Assembly (NCBI RefSeq): GCF_003255815.1
Contig: NC_037668.1
Span: forward strand, 68,939,445-69,003,444
DNA: 64,000 nt
Source of the DNA: Theropithecus gelada
Lineage: Eukaryota > Chordata > Mammalia > Primates > Cercopithecidae
Reading direction: 5' to 3'
This document shows, piece by piece, positions 30,141 through 42,440 of the stretch. A program made the translations under genes and the position numbers. The number at the start of each line of letters is the position of its first letter. The first letter of the stretch is position 1. Under the pieces are notes generated by a model. The model had not been told where the DNA came from. It made no database searches and worked only from the letters and a program-made list of their open reading frames with translations.

Positions 30141-32661
30141 CTTTTTTTTTTTTTTTTTATACTTTTAGTTCTAGGGTACATGTGCACAATGTGCAGGTTT
30201 GTTACATATGTATACTTGTGCCATGTTGGTGTGCTGCACCCATCAACTCGTCAGCACCCATCAACTCATCATTTACATCAGGTAGAACTCCCAATGCCAT
30301 CCATCCCCCCTTCCCCCTCCCCATAATAGGCCCCGGTGTGTGATGTTCCCCTTCCAGAGTCCAAGTGATCTCATTGTTCAATTCCCACCTATGAGTGAGA
30401 ACACATGGTGTTTGGTTTTCTGTTCTTGCGATAGTTTGCTGAGAATGATGGTTTCCAGTTGCATCCATGTCCCTACAAAGGACACAAACTCATCCTTTTT
30501 AATGGCTGCATAGTATTCCATGGTGTATATGTGCCACATTTTCTTAATCCAGTCTGTCACTGATGGACATTTAGGTTGATTCCAAGTCTTTGCTATTGTG
30601 AATAGTGTTGCAATAAACATACATGTGCATGTGTCTTTATAGCAGCATATTTATAATCCTTTGGGTATATACTCAGTAATGGGATGGCTGAGTCATGTGG
30701 TATTTCTAGTTCTAGATCCTTGAGGAATCGCCATACTGTTTTCCACAATGGTTGAACCAGTTTACAATCCCACCAACAGTGTAAAAGTGTTCCTATTTCT
30801 CCACATCCTCTCCAGCACCTGTTGTTTCCTGACTTTTTAATGATTGCCATTCTAACTGGTGTGAGATGGTATCTCATTGTGGTTTTGATTTGCATTTCTC
30901 TGATGGCCAGTGATGATGAGCATTTTTTCATGTATCTGTTAGCTGTATGCATGTCTTCTTTTGAGAAATGTCTGTTCATAACCTTTGCCCACTTTTTGAT
31001 GGGGTTGTTTTTTTCTTGTAAATTTGTTTGAGTTCTTTGTGGGTTCTGGATATTAGCCCTTTGTCAGATGAGTAGATTGCAAAAATTTTCTCCCATTCTG
31101 TAGGTCGCCTGTTCACTCTGATGGTACTTTCTTTTGCTGTGCAGAAGCTCTTTAGTTTAATTAGATTGCATTTGTCAATTTTGGCTTTTGTTGCCATTGC
31201 TTTTGGTGTTTTAGACATGAAGTCCTTGCCCATGCCTATGTCCTGAATGGTATTACCTAGGTTTTCTTCTAGGGTTTTTATGGTTTTAGGTCTAGCATTT
31301 AAGTCTCTAATCCATCTTGAATTAATATTTGTATAAGGAGTAAGGAAAGGATCCAGTTTCAGCTTTCTACTTATGGCTAGCCAATTTTCCCAGCACCATT
31401 TATTAAATAGGGAATCCTTTCCCCATTTCTTGTTTTTCTCAGGTTTGTCAAAGATCAGATGGCTGTAGCTGTGTGGTATTATTTCTGAGGGCTCTATTCT
31501 GTTCCATTGGTCTATATCTCTGTTTTGGTACCAGTACCATGCTGTTTTGGTTACTGTAGCCTTGTAGTATAGTTTGAAGTCAGGTAGCGTGATGCCTCCA
31601 GCTTTGTTCTTTTGACTTAGGATTGTCTTGGCAATGTGGGGTCTTTTTTGGTTCCATATGAACTTTAAAGCAGTTTTTTCCAATTCTGTGAAGAAAGTCA
31701 TTTGTAGCTTGATGGGGATGGCATTGAATCTATAAATTACCTGGGCAGTATGGCCATTTTCATGATATTGATTCTTCCTATCCATGAGCATGGAATGTTC
31801 TTCCATTTGTTTGTGTCCTCTTTTATTTCACTGAGCAGTGGTTTGTAGTTCTCCTTGAAGAGGTCCTTTACATCCCTTGTAAGTTGGATTCCTAGGTATT
31901 TTATTCTCTTTGAAGCAATTGTGAATGGAAGTTCATTCATGATTTGGCTCTCTGTTTGTCTGTTACTGGTGTATAAGAATGCTTGTGATTTTTGCACATT
32001 AATTTTGTATCCTGAGACTTTGCTGAAGTTGCTTATCAGCTTAAGGAGATTTTGGGCTGAGATGATGGGGTTTTCTAAATATACAATCATGTCATCTGCA
32101 AACAGGGACAATTTGACTTCTTCTTTTCCTAATTGAATACCCTTTATTTCTTTCTCTTGCCTGATTGCCCTAGCCAGAACTTCCAACACTATGTTGAATA
32201 GGAGTGGTGAGAGAGGGCATCCCTGTCTTGTGCCAGTTTTCAAAGGGAATGCTTCCAGTTTTTGCCCATTCAGTATGATACTGGCTATGGGTTTGTCATA
32301 AATAGCTCTTATTATTTTGAGATACGTTCCATCAATACCGAATTTATTGAGAGTTTTTAGTATGAAGGGCTGTTGAATTTTGTCAACGGCCTTTTCTGCA
32401 TCTATTGAGATAATCATGTGGTTTTTTTCTTTGGTTCTGTTTATATGCTGGATTACGTTTATTGATTTGCGTATGTTGAACCAGACTTGCATCCCAAGGA
32501 TGAAGCCCACTTGATCATAGTGGATAAGCTTTTTAATGTGCTGCTGGATTCGGTTTGCCAGGATTTTATTGAGGATTTTTTGCATGGATGTTCATCAGGG
32601 ATATTGGTCTAAAATTCTCTTTTTTTGTTGTGTCTCTGCTAGGCTTTGGTATCAGGATGAT
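30141..32661 (-). mobile_element. younger primate L1, 5'-truncated, nested in older L1
   Basis: About 2.5 kb, from poly-T at 30141 back through the 3' UTR and ORF2, truncated at 32661. A 10-bp target duplication CAGCTTTGTT lies at 30131-30140 and 32662-32671. An 18-bp segment of the 3' UTR is duplicated in tandem at 30236-30271. It lacks the endonuclease domain, ORF1 and the 5' UTR. Confidence 0.95.
30976..32585 (-). pseudogene. L1 ORF2 reverse-transcriptase remnant, frameshifted
   Basis: Two overlapping minus-strand frames (32585-31737 and 31806-30976) together cover the reverse-transcriptase core and C-terminal region of L1 ORF2p. The first frame contains the RT-type segment ending in the FADD catalytic box, near its residue 160, and the TGTRQGCPLSPLLF motif upstream of it. 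The second begins in the region after the RT and includes the FIWNQKRP phrase. A frameshift near 31740-31800 joins them, and further breaks follow to 30593. The N-terminal endonuclease is absent. Not functional. Confidence 0.9.
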
Positions 32662-32671
32662 CAGCTTTGTT

Positions 32672-33160
32672 ATTTTTGCTTAGGATTGCCTTGGCTATTT
32701 GAGTTCTTTTTTGGTTCCATATAAATTTAAAATTTTTTTTTCTAGTTCTGTGAAGAATGTTGTTGGTAGTTTGATAGGAATAGCACTAAATCTGTAAATT
32801 GCTTTGGGCAGTATAGCCATTTTAATGATATTGATTCTTCCTATCCGTAAGCATGGAATGGTTTTCCATTTGTTTGTGTCTTCTTTGATTTCTTCGAGCA
32901 GTGTTTTGTAATCCTCATTGTAGAGCTCTTTCACTTTCCTGGTTAGCTGTATTCCCAGATATTTTATTTTATTTTTTTGTGGCGGTTGTAAATGGGATTG
33001 CCTACCCATTTTGGCTGTCAGTTTAGTTGGTGGGTTTATAGGAATGCTAGTGATTTTTGTACATTGATTTTGTATCCTGCAATTTTGCTGAAGTTATTTA
33101 TCAGCTGAAGGAGCTTTCACAGGCCAAGACTATGGGGTTTTCTAGATACAGAATCATGTT
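32672..33160 (-). mobile_element. long L1, antisense: ORF2 region, part 2
   Basis: Resumes the older L1 ORF2 immediately after the nested L1. A minus-strand frame (33009-32695) matches the same ORF2 region as in the nested copy (IKYLGIQLTRKVKELYNEDY), so the two elements can be compared directly. Confidence 0.9.
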
Positions 33161-33474
33161 GGCTGGGCGCGGTAGCTCACGCCTGTAATCCCAGCACTTT
33201 GGGAGGCCGAGGCGGGTGGATCATGAGGTCAGGAAATCGAGACCATCCTGGCTAACATGGTGAAACCGCGTCTTTCCTAAAAACACACACAACAAATTAG
33301 CCAGGCATGGTGGCGGGCACCTGTAGTCCCAGCTACTCTGGAGACTGAGGCAGAAGAATGGTGTGAACCTGGGAGGCGGAGCTTGAAGTGAGCCGAGATC
33401 ATGCCACTGCACTCCAGCCTGGGCGACAGAGAGAGACTCTGTCTCAAAAAACAAAACAAACAAACAAACAAAAA
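33161..33474 (+). mobile_element. Alu, sense, nested in L1
   Basis: Full Alu with a (CAAA)n tail. Target duplication AGAATCATGTT at 33150-33160 and 33475-33485. It interrupts the older L1 ORF2. Confidence 0.96.
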
Positions 33475-35670
33475 AGAATCATGTTGTCTGCAAACAGAGA
33501 TAGTCTGACTTCCTCTCTTTCTATTTGGATGTCTTTTCTTTCTCTCGCCTGATTGCTTTGACCAGGACTTCCAATACTATGTTGAATAGAAGTGGTGAGA
33601 GATGGCATCCTTGTCTTGTGCTGGTTTTCAAGAGGAATGCTTTCAGCTTTTGCCATTCAGGATAATGTTGGCTGTGGATTTGTCATAGATGGCTGTTATT
33701 ATTTTGATGTTTGTTCCTTCAGTACCTAGTTTATTGAGAGTTTTTAACATGAAGAGATGCTGAATTTTATCAGAAGCCTTTTCTGCATCTATTGAAATAA
33801 TCATGTGTTTTTTGTCTGTAGTTCTGCTTATGTGATGAATCACATTTATTGACTTTTGTATGTTGAACCAACCTGCCATCCCAGGAATGAAGCTTGCAAG
33901 TATTTTGTTGAGTATTTTTGCATTGATGTTTATCAAGGATATTGGGGCTGAAGTTTTCTTTTTTTGTTGTGTCTCTACCAGGTTTTGGTATCAAGATGAT
34001 GCTGGCCTCATAGAATGAGTTGAGAAGTCCTTCCTCTTTAATTTTTTGGAATATTTGCTGTAGGAATGGTACCAGCTCTTCTTTCTACATCTGACAGAAT
34101 TCAGTTGTGAATTCATCAGGTCCTGGGTTTTTTTTGGTTTTTTTTTTTTGGTTTTTTTTGGTCAGTAGGCTATTTATTACTGATTCAATTTTGGAATCTG
34201 TTATTGGTCTGCTCAGGGAATCAGTTTCTTCCTGGCTTAGTCTTGGGAGTGTGTATGTATCCAGGAATTTATCCATGTCTTCTAGGTTTTCTAGTTTGTA
34301 TGTGTAGAGGTGTTCATAGTAGTTTCTGATGGTTGCTTTTATTTCTGGGGTCAGTAGTAACCCCTTTGTCATTTCTAATTATGTTTATTTGGATTTTCTC
34401 TTTTCTTCTTAATTAGTCTAGCTAGTAGCCTGTCTCCTTTATTAAATTTTTTTCAAAAAACCAATTCCTGGATTCATTGATCTTTTGAACAGTTTTTTGT
34501 GTCTTGGTATTTTCAGTTCGGCTCTGATTTTTGTTATTTCTCATATTCTGCTAGCTTTGGGGTTGATTTGTTCTTGCCTCTTGAATTTCTTCAGTTGTGA
34601 AGTTAGGTTGTTAACTTGAGATCTTCCTACCTTTTTGATGTGGGCACTTAGTGCTATAAATTTCTCTCTTAACACTGTCTTAGCTGTGTCCCAGAGATTC
34701 TGGTATGTTACATGTTTGTTCTCATTATTTTCAAAGAACGTCTTTATTTCTGCCTTAATTTCATTATTTACCCAAAAGTCATTCAGGATACAATGTTTAA
34801 TTTCTGGTAATTGTATGGTAATTTCCATTTAATTGAGCGATTTTCATTGTGTTGACTTCTACTTTTATTGCACTGTGGTCTGAGAGTGTGTTTGGTATGA
34901 TTTCAGTTTTTTTACATTTGTTGAGGATTGTTTAATGTCCAATTATGTGGTCATTTTTGGAGTATGTGCCATGTGACAATGAGAAGAATGTATATTGTGT
35001 TCTTTTTGGATGGAGACTTCTATAAAAGTCTATTGGATCCATTTGGTCCAATGCTGAGTTTAGGTCCTGAATATCTTTGTTAATTTTCTGCCTCAATGAT
35101 CTAATACTGACAGTGGAATGTTGAAGTCCCCCACTATTATTGTGTGGGAGTCTATGTCTCTTTGTAGGTCTCTGAGAACTTGCTTTATGAATCTGGGTGC
35201 TCCTGCATTGGGGGCATATATATTTAGGATAATTAGGTCTTCTTGAATTGAACCCTTCACCATTACATAATGCACTTGCTTGTCTTTTTTGATCTTTGTT
35301 GGTTTGAAATCTGTTTTGTCTGAAATCAGGATTGTAACCCCTGCTTGCTTTTTTATGTTTTCTGTTTCCTTGGAAGATTTTTCTTCATCCCTTTATTAAT
35401 ATTTTGAGCCATGAGTGTCATTACATGTGAGATGGGTCTCTTGAAGACAGCATACCATTGGGTCTTACTTTTTTTTATCCAGCTTGCCACTCTGTGCCTT
35501 TTAAATGGGGCATTTAGTCTGTTTACATTCAAGGTTCATATTTATATGTATGGATTTGATCCTGTCATTGTGCTGTTAGCTGGTTATTATGTTGGCTTAT
35601 TTGTGTGATTGCTTTAGAGTGACACTGGTCTGTGTGTTTAAGTGTGTTTTTGTATTAGCTGATAGTGGTC
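33475..35670 (-). pseudogene. long L1, antisense: ORF2 5' half (decayed)
   Basis: Minus-strand fragments here match L1 ORF2 endonuclease and early RT regions, for example a segment ending IIVGDFNIPLSVLDH near 35100 (endonuclease core) and FIPGMAGWFNIQKSINVIHH near 33890. Many stops and frameshifts. ORF2 begins near 35.6 kb. Confidence 0.85.
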
Positions 35671-36720
35671 TTTCCTTTCTATATTTAGTTCTCCTTTCAA
35701 GATCTCTTATAAGGCAGGTCTGGTGGTAATGAAGTCCCTCAACATTTGCTTATTGGAAAAGGGTATTATTTCTCCTTCACTGAGGAAGCTTAGTTTGGCT
35801 GGATATGAAATGATTGGTTGAAGTTTTTTTCTTTAAGAATGTTGAATATAGGCCCCCAATCTCCTTTGGCTTGTATGGTTCCAGCTGAGAGGTCTGCTGT
35901 TAGCCTGATGGGGATCCCTTTGTAGGTGACCTGCCCTTTCTCTCTAGCTGCCTTTAATATTCATTCTTTCATTCTGACCTTGGAAAATCTGATGATAATG
36001 TGTCTTTGGGATGATCTTGTATAGAATCTTTCAGGAACAAAGTTGGGGAAATTTTCATGGATGATATCCTGAAATATATTTTCCAAGTTGATTTTCTTTC
36101 TCCCACTCCCTTTCAGGAATGCCAGTGATTCATAGATCTGGCCTCTTTATATAATCCCATACATCTCAGAGGTTTTGTTCAATCCTTTTTATTCTTTTTT
36201 CTTAATTTTTTTCTGTCTGATTTCAGAGAACTAGTCTTCAAGTTTTGAGATTCTTTCTTTAGCTTGGTTTATTCTGCTGTTAACATTTGTGATTGCATTG
36301 TGAAATTCTTGTATTGTGTTATTCAATTCTGTCAGACTCAGTAGGTTCTTTTTTTGTACTAGCTATTCTGTTCTTCAGCTCCTGTATCACTTTATTGTAA
36401 TTCTTATTTTCCTTGAATTGGGTTTTGCCATCCTTGTTCCTATTTTTGTTCCTATCCATATTCAGAATGCAATTTCTGTCATTCCAGCCAGTTTGGCCAG
36501 GTTAAAAACTCTTGTTGAAGAACTGGTGCAGTCCTATGGAGGACATATGACACTGGCCATTTGAGTTACTGGAGTTTTTGCATTGGTTCTTTCTCATCTC
36601 TGCATTGTGAGTGTTCCTTTAACTGCAGTGTAGATTGAGTACAGAAAATAGACTTCTTTTCTGGATTTTTCTACTGGGTCAAGGTTTTGCATAGGGTCTT
36701 TATTTGAAGTTGACTTCTTG
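35671..36720 (-). pseudogene. long L1, antisense: ORF1 remnant
   Basis: By position and by antisense phrases ('AAATTTTCATGGATGATATC', 'TTGTTCCTATCCATATTCAG') this is the L1 ORF1 region. It has no long intact frame. The coiled-coil part falls at about 36200-36500. Confidence 0.65.
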
Positions 36721-38785
36721 TCTCTGGTTTCAGAGGGGGATATGTTAGTGAGGTATTTTTGGTGTTGGAGCTTTGGGGTGTGAGCCAGCAGGTGGCATTT
36801 GGGATTCTTGGTCAGTTGGTAGACTTTTGCTTAGTTGTGTGGCTCCCCTATGTTTCCTAAGATTTGCAGCTGTGTTTCCTCTCAGTGCTCTGAAAGTGTG
36901 GGTTCCTCTCCTTCTTGAGTGCTGGCTGTAGCTCATGACTTGACACTCCTGGGCTGCCCACTGCAGCTCTGGGGAGATCTCAGTGTTAATGTTTCTTCCC
37001 CAGCTTAGAGGCAACAGAGGAAGAGATCTTAGTAGTAGTTGTGGCCAAGGATCGTTTGCTTGTCTCCTAGGGGCTCCACCCCAGGGAAATGCAGGTCAGT
37101 AATCACTCAGCGCAGTCAGCCCAAGATGCAGGGTTTGTGCTATGGGCTGAAGCCAGTGGTTCCCTGTCTGATGACAAGCTGTGGTGGGTGTGTGGGACCC
37201 ATAGGAGATGGACTGGCTTCATCTCGTTGGGTCAACTACAGCTTGGAGGTATGGATAAGGCGCTTAGGGTCTTTGCCCATTCATTAGTCCGAGGGTGGCA
37301 AGGGCAGTTCCACTGCAGAGACATGGTTGAGAGGCTATCAGTTGCCCCTGGAGGCTCTGTGCAGGGAGTTGCTGAGTTGGTACTGGTATGATAGCTCTGG
37401 CAGGGGATGGCTGGAGGCCCAGGCCTCGAGAACCTGCCTGGTGAGGAGATATGGGAATGGGCACCCACTTAACACTCTGGCTACTTTTCCATAGGGCTGC
37501 TGCAGTATGCTTGTGGCCTGCTCCAGTTCCCAGTTGCCTTGGATTTTCCAGAACCAGGAGATGTCACCAGTGAAGGCTATAAGATAGCAAAGATGGCAGC
37601 CAGTCCCTCCCTCTGGGAGCTTTGTCCCAGAGAGGTACAAGCCTGTTGTGGGCCCAAAGGCACCTGTAGGAAGTGACTGGGGACCCCAGTTGGGAGGTTC
37701 TTCCCAGCAAGGAGGAATGGGATCAGATCAGGACCTACTAAAAAAAGAAGCAGTCTGACCATGTTTTGGTGTAGCATCTGTGCTGTGCAGGGCATCCATT
37801 TCAGCCCCTGGTTGCTTCAGACACTCCGAAGTCCAAAGGCTGGAACAGCTAAGTCACCCAAACATCAAATATGGTGGCCCACCCCTCCCTTTAAGAGCAC
37901 AGTCCCGGGGGAATTCAGATCTCTGGTAGCTGGAGAGCTCAGGTAGGGGTGGCTGGAGGTCCCAGTTGGAAGTTCCCACCCACTGAGGAGGAATTGGATG
38001 GGGTACCTGCTTAAAGCAACAGTCGGGCTACACTTTGGTAGAGCTGCTGTTCTGTACTGGGGGATCTCTTCTGCCCCAGGTTGGCTTAGACTCTCCAAAG
38101 CCTGAAGGCTGGAACGGCTAAGATGCCTGAACAGCAAAGATGGCGGCCCACCCCTCCCATGGGGAGCTCCTTCTTAGGGAGATGCAATCACTATTGGTAG
38201 CTTGCTGGAATTCCAAGCCAATGGGTCTTATCTTGTGAGGTGCCAAGGAAATGGGGCCTGTGGGCTGTTTCTGCTTAGCTCCCTGGATTCAGCCTCCTTC
38301 CTATGAGTATGTACAGGAGTCTAACCTCCCACTTTGCTAGAGCTGCAGCTACTTTTGCTGGAAAGCCCAAGTATCTAAGGCTCCAGGGTTTCTACGCATG
38401 CCTGAGCAGCTGCTCTACCAAGACTCCACATAGCTCTGTCAGACAGAAGACTGGAGGCTGTAGTCGTGTGGGTTCATAAGGATATCTCCTGATCTGAGGT
38501 TTGCAAATATCTGTGGGAGAAGCATGGTTTCCTAGGATCACTCATTCACTCACAGCTTCCCTGGGCGAGGGAGGATCCCCGGGCTCTGTGTTGTTCCCAA
38601 GTGGGCCATCGTCCTGTCTTGCTTTTCTTCATTCTCTGTGCGTCAAATTGTTTCCTTGATTAATCCCAATGCAAGTACCTGAATGTTTCAGTTGAAGGTG
38701 TTGTATTTACTCACCCCTCTGTACCTCTCTGCGAGAGCCACTCACACTAGCTGCTTCTAGTTGGCCATCTTGGCCACTTCCCGCT
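36721..38785 (-). mobile_element. long L1, antisense: expanded 5' UTR with tandem units
   Basis: The L1 5' end reads, on the minus strand, GGGAAGTGGCCAAGATGGCC near 38785, with the usual YY1-type AAGATGGCC. The 5' UTR is about 2 kb, longer than the roughly 0.9 kb of human L1PA. It contains two to three related units of about 270-280 bp, marked by an 'AAGATGGCGGCC'-like phrase at about 37590, 37870 and 38138. Full element length without the insertions is about 7.2 kb. Confidence 0.8.
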
Positions 38786-38965
38786 TTGTTTATTTTCTAG
38801 GCATAGAAAATGAGGGGCATTCCTGGTGGAGAATATGTAAAGGGAGGGAGGCACCACCAGGAAGCACCAAATAGTTCTCTGTTGACAGATGCTATACTTT
38901 CACGTAATGTACCCATGTCATTGCTGACATGGCGCCATCATACCAGGGGAGAATGGCAAGAGGTG
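38786..38965 (+). repeat. MaLR/LTR-like fragment, sense
   Basis: Contains ACTTTCACGTAATGTACCCA and continues to GGCGCCATC. The same sequence occurs inverted at 39479-39522. Probably a fragment of a MaLR-type LTR. Confidence 0.5.
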
Positions 38966-39219
38966 AGACAAAAAAAAAAAAAAAAAGGCCTTGAATGTCA
39001 TGCTAAGGATTTGGATTTATTCTGAAGGTATTCTAAGATATTCCAATATCCACTGAGCTATAACTTCAAAGTGCCATCTAACTCTCCAGCTTGTGGCTTC
39101 AAAGTCCTGACAATAAGTAGAAATGGAACCAGTAGAGTATGTTGGAAACTGGAAGTCAGAAGGTCTGGATTCTAGTCTGACTTTGCTGTCTGGATTTCTG
39201 TTTTCTTCTAGGTAATGTG
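38966..39219. other. A-run and L2-like remnant
   Basis: An 18-A run near 38972 is followed by 'GGCCTTGAATGTCATGCTAA', an L2-like antisense phrase. No gene. Confidence 0.4.
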
Positions 39220-39800
39220 AAATGGTGAGACATGATTCCTCAGAGCTCTATTATCCCACAAGTCTGTGTCTACTAACCTCACAAGGAAAATCCTTCACAA
39301 GGTTCCTCTCAGTTCCTGTGGCAGACAGGCTCTTGGGGAGGTCGCTCACCATCCCACCTGCTGATGTCATGGTTTTCTGTAATTCCTTCCATTTGAGTGG
39401 TGGGGAGGTGGCTACAGTGGTGCTGTGACTTGCTTCTCACTGGTAGAATGCAGCAAAGGTGATGAGGTGGGTGGGATAGATGGTGCCATGTCAGCGATGA
39501 CATGGGTATATTACATGAAAGTGTGGCACTTGTCTTGCTGAGTCTCTCTGTGCCTCTCCATTGGTTTTGAAGAAGCAAGCTGCCATGTGGCAGGCTGCCG
39601 ATGTTGGGAGGCCACACGCCAAGAAACTGCGGCATCTCTAGGAGCTGAGGGTGGACCCTGACTGGTAGCCAACAAGAAACTGAAGCTCTTAAGCCTGCCA
39701 CCATAAGGAATTGAATTCTGCCAATAACCTGAGTGAGCACGGAAGCAGATCCTTTCCTAGCCAAGCCTCAGACAAGGTTCTGGCTCTGGGAAACACCTTG
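39220..39800 (-). mobile_element. MaLR-type LTR-like fragment, antisense
   Basis: On the minus strand the order 'CTTCAGTTTCTTGTTGGCTA', 'GCATTCTACCAGTGAGAAGC' and 'AAGTCACAGCACCACTG' fits an MLT1-type LTR. It carries the inverted partner of the motif at 38896. Confidence 0.5.
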
Positions 39801-40079
39801 ATTGTAGTCTTGTGAGACCATGGGAAGAAGACTTAGCTGAACCGGGCTCAGATCCCTGACCCATAGAACCTTTTAGATACCTAGCATGTGTTGTTACCAG
39901 ACTTTGTGTTTGTGGCAATTTATTACACAATACATACAATTCCCCACCCTAATACTTGAAACTCCTGACCCCAATCTCTGTGCTCTATTTACAACTCCAT
40001 GCCACTGCTTGGGGAATAATCCCATAATAGTATCTATGTGTGGGCAGCTTTATCTGTCTATATCTACACATAGATCTTG
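39801..40079. other. unassigned non-coding stretch
   Basis: Nothing recognised. Confidence 0.45.
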
Positions 40080-40252
40080 TGATAGTAAATTTTATATATC
40101 AACTTGACTGGACTAAAGGATGCCCTGATAGTTGATGAAACATTATTTCTGGATATGTCTGACTAGCAGAGATTAGCATTTGGATTGGTGGACTGAGTGA
40201 AGCAGATGGCCCTCAATGTCATCATCCCTCAATGAGCCACCACGCCCAGCCA
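40080..40252 (+). repeat. old interspersed repeat fragment plus 19-bp Alu-end scrap
   Basis: 'TATATATCAACTTGACTGGA' to 'GGTGGACTGAGTGAAGCAGA' is a familiar mammalian repeat start whose family I cannot name. It ends abruptly in TGAGCCACCACGCCCAGCC (40234-40252), identical to the antisense Alu 5' end with no Alu body beside it. Confidence 0.5.
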
Positions 40253-41639
40253 GAATCAATATTTTTGAAAAATGAACATAAATGTATTACCTACTGTGTA
40301 CCAAGCACAGTTTTAAAGGGGTCTAATAGATAGATAACTGAGCAACACTATGAGGTAGAGATGATTCCTCTCATCATCCTCATTTTCCAGACAAGGAAAC
40401 AGAGGCTGAGATAAATAACTTGCTGAAGGCCTCATAGCTATTGTGAAGCTTGGACTCACCCAAGCAGTGACCTCAGAGCCCACAATCTTAACCCCTGTCT
40501 AGAGCCCTCTCCTCAACTTTGCCACTGTTGAACATCAGGACCCGAGGGAAACTTCAGGACCACCTAGTCTAATCCCTTTTCTTTCCTCATGGAGTATGGA
40601 AGGCCCCAGAGTTACCCAGATCCAACCAACGTTATTCAGCAAGTTGTAAAAGACAGAGCTTGAATCTGAGTCCTAAGAGTGGGTCCCCTGGCTCCTGTTC
40701 AGTTATTTTTGCCTCACTTCTTTAAAAAAGCCTAAAAAATGAAATGATCCACTGAGTATCTTCTGGGTACCCACATTGTGCTGGATGTTTTTGTGGAAAA
40801 AAACCTTGGGTTTGCATTGAGAAGTCCTGGAATCAAATCTTACCTCAATTGTTTGCCCAGTGATCTCAAGCAAGTCACTTTCTATGTCTTGGCCTCAGTT
40901 TCCCCAGAAAAGGAATAAGGATATAATTGCCTTAAGGGTTATGTCAGAATGAGTGGCACAAAGTAATTGCTCAAGTGAAAGGAATGGATGCTGAAGACGC
41001 AGGCCCTGTACCCTCTACAATCTGGATGTGGAGGTGAGGCTGACATGCAGGGGAGGCTCGGGGGACAGCAGAGAGCACACTTTGTTGGCAGGTCAGACAA
41101 TGAATGTTAGGACACTTCATGCACTGTTGGCTGCATCTGGCAACGGAGGTGATTCAGGATCAAGAAATCATCCAGGGAAAGGCTGGCCTGCAATAACTCA
41201 GACCGGACACGAGGTGGCGCTGGTGGCCCACCTGGGAACAGGCAGAGACCAGCAACCAGCCCCTGGGAATCTGATCCTGGCAGTTTCGTTCTTTGTGCTT
41301 CTAGGCATGGATCTTTACAGGAGGGACCCTGGGGGGCTGAGGATGAGGGCTCTTTGCCCCAGCAGAGGATAAATGGGAATTTTACACTCCTTATCTCATT
41401 TAGTCTTCACAGCCACCTTTTCAGGTATTCAGTTTTACGCACAGGACACTGTGACTCAAAAGACGTTAAATAATCTCCTCAAGGGATGCTATTGAGAAGT
41501 AGATCCAGGCCCACTAATTCTAAATCCCATGCTCTTTGCAGGACAATATGTTCCTCCTAGCCAGTGGAATCAGTCTATCAACAGAGGCTAAATAGGATGT
41601 AAGGGAGATCGTACCAGAAAATATAACACCAGATTAAAA
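40253..41639. other. non-coding with MIR remnants
   Basis: Antisense MIR at about 40280-40480 ('CCAGACAAGGAAACAGAGGC'). Sense MIR at about 40800-40960 ('CAGTTTCCCCAGAAAAGGAA'). Another antisense remnant at 41380-41540. A 114-codon frame at 41028-41372 has no recognisable domain and no splice or promoter support. Confidence 0.55.
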
Positions 41640-42440
41640 CTGCCTCCTCCCCGTGGCCTTCCTAGACTGTCCCCATTCCTTTTTCAACTGGTCCACCCCA
41701 ACAACCTCCTAATCCATTTCCCTGCTTCCATTCTTGCACCCTAGGCTTTGTTCTCTACAGTGATCTTGTGAGAAGGAAACCAAGTTGCAGTATTCTGCCA
41801 TTCAAAACTCTCCAATGCTTCTGATTCCAATTCAAACAACGTCTGAATTTCTCACCACAACTACGAGCGGTGCTGTGCTGGTAACAACCAGTTCGCAGAG
41901 GCAGAGAGCCCTGATTTGTAGCATTTGTTAATTGTGGTGCATATTCCCCTCCATGGCCGATTTCAAGCTTCTAAGCTGATATCACTGAGCTCAGAGTTGA
42001 GAAGGGATGCAAAGAATCAAGACAGAGCCAGTCTGAGTTGACACCAACGCACTGCTGCACCAAGGCCCCACACATAAGATCTAGCCCCAGACGCCTTCTC
42101 CAGACCACCTGCTTATTCTGCCACCCCTGTTCACTCTGCTGGATCACTGGCTTTCTTGCTGTTTCTCGCACATAACAAGCACATTTACACCTCAGGGCCT
42201 TGGTACTTGCTGTTCTCTGTTTGGGATGCTCTTCTCCGGAAATGTGCATAACTTGCTGTGCCACTTCATTCAGGTCTCGGCTCAACTGTTACGGAGAGGC
42301 CTCCCCTGAGCGTTTTCCCTAAGACATCCTACCCACTCCCACCCTCCATCACTTTTATTCCTTGCTCTGCTTTATTTTTTCTCCGGGGGCCTCAATCCCT
42401 ATCTGATAATAAATGATAGATATTTAAACTTATTTGTCTA
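41640..42440 (+). repeat. L2-type LINE, sense, interrupted
   Basis: 'CTAATCCATTTCCCTGCTTC' at the left and 'GGGCCTTGGTACTTGCTGTT', 'CAGGTCTCGGCTCAACTGTT' at the right are L2 phrases in order. About 41865-42105 between them is foreign sequence I cannot classify, ending in 'CCAACGCACTGCTGCAC'. Confidence 0.65.
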
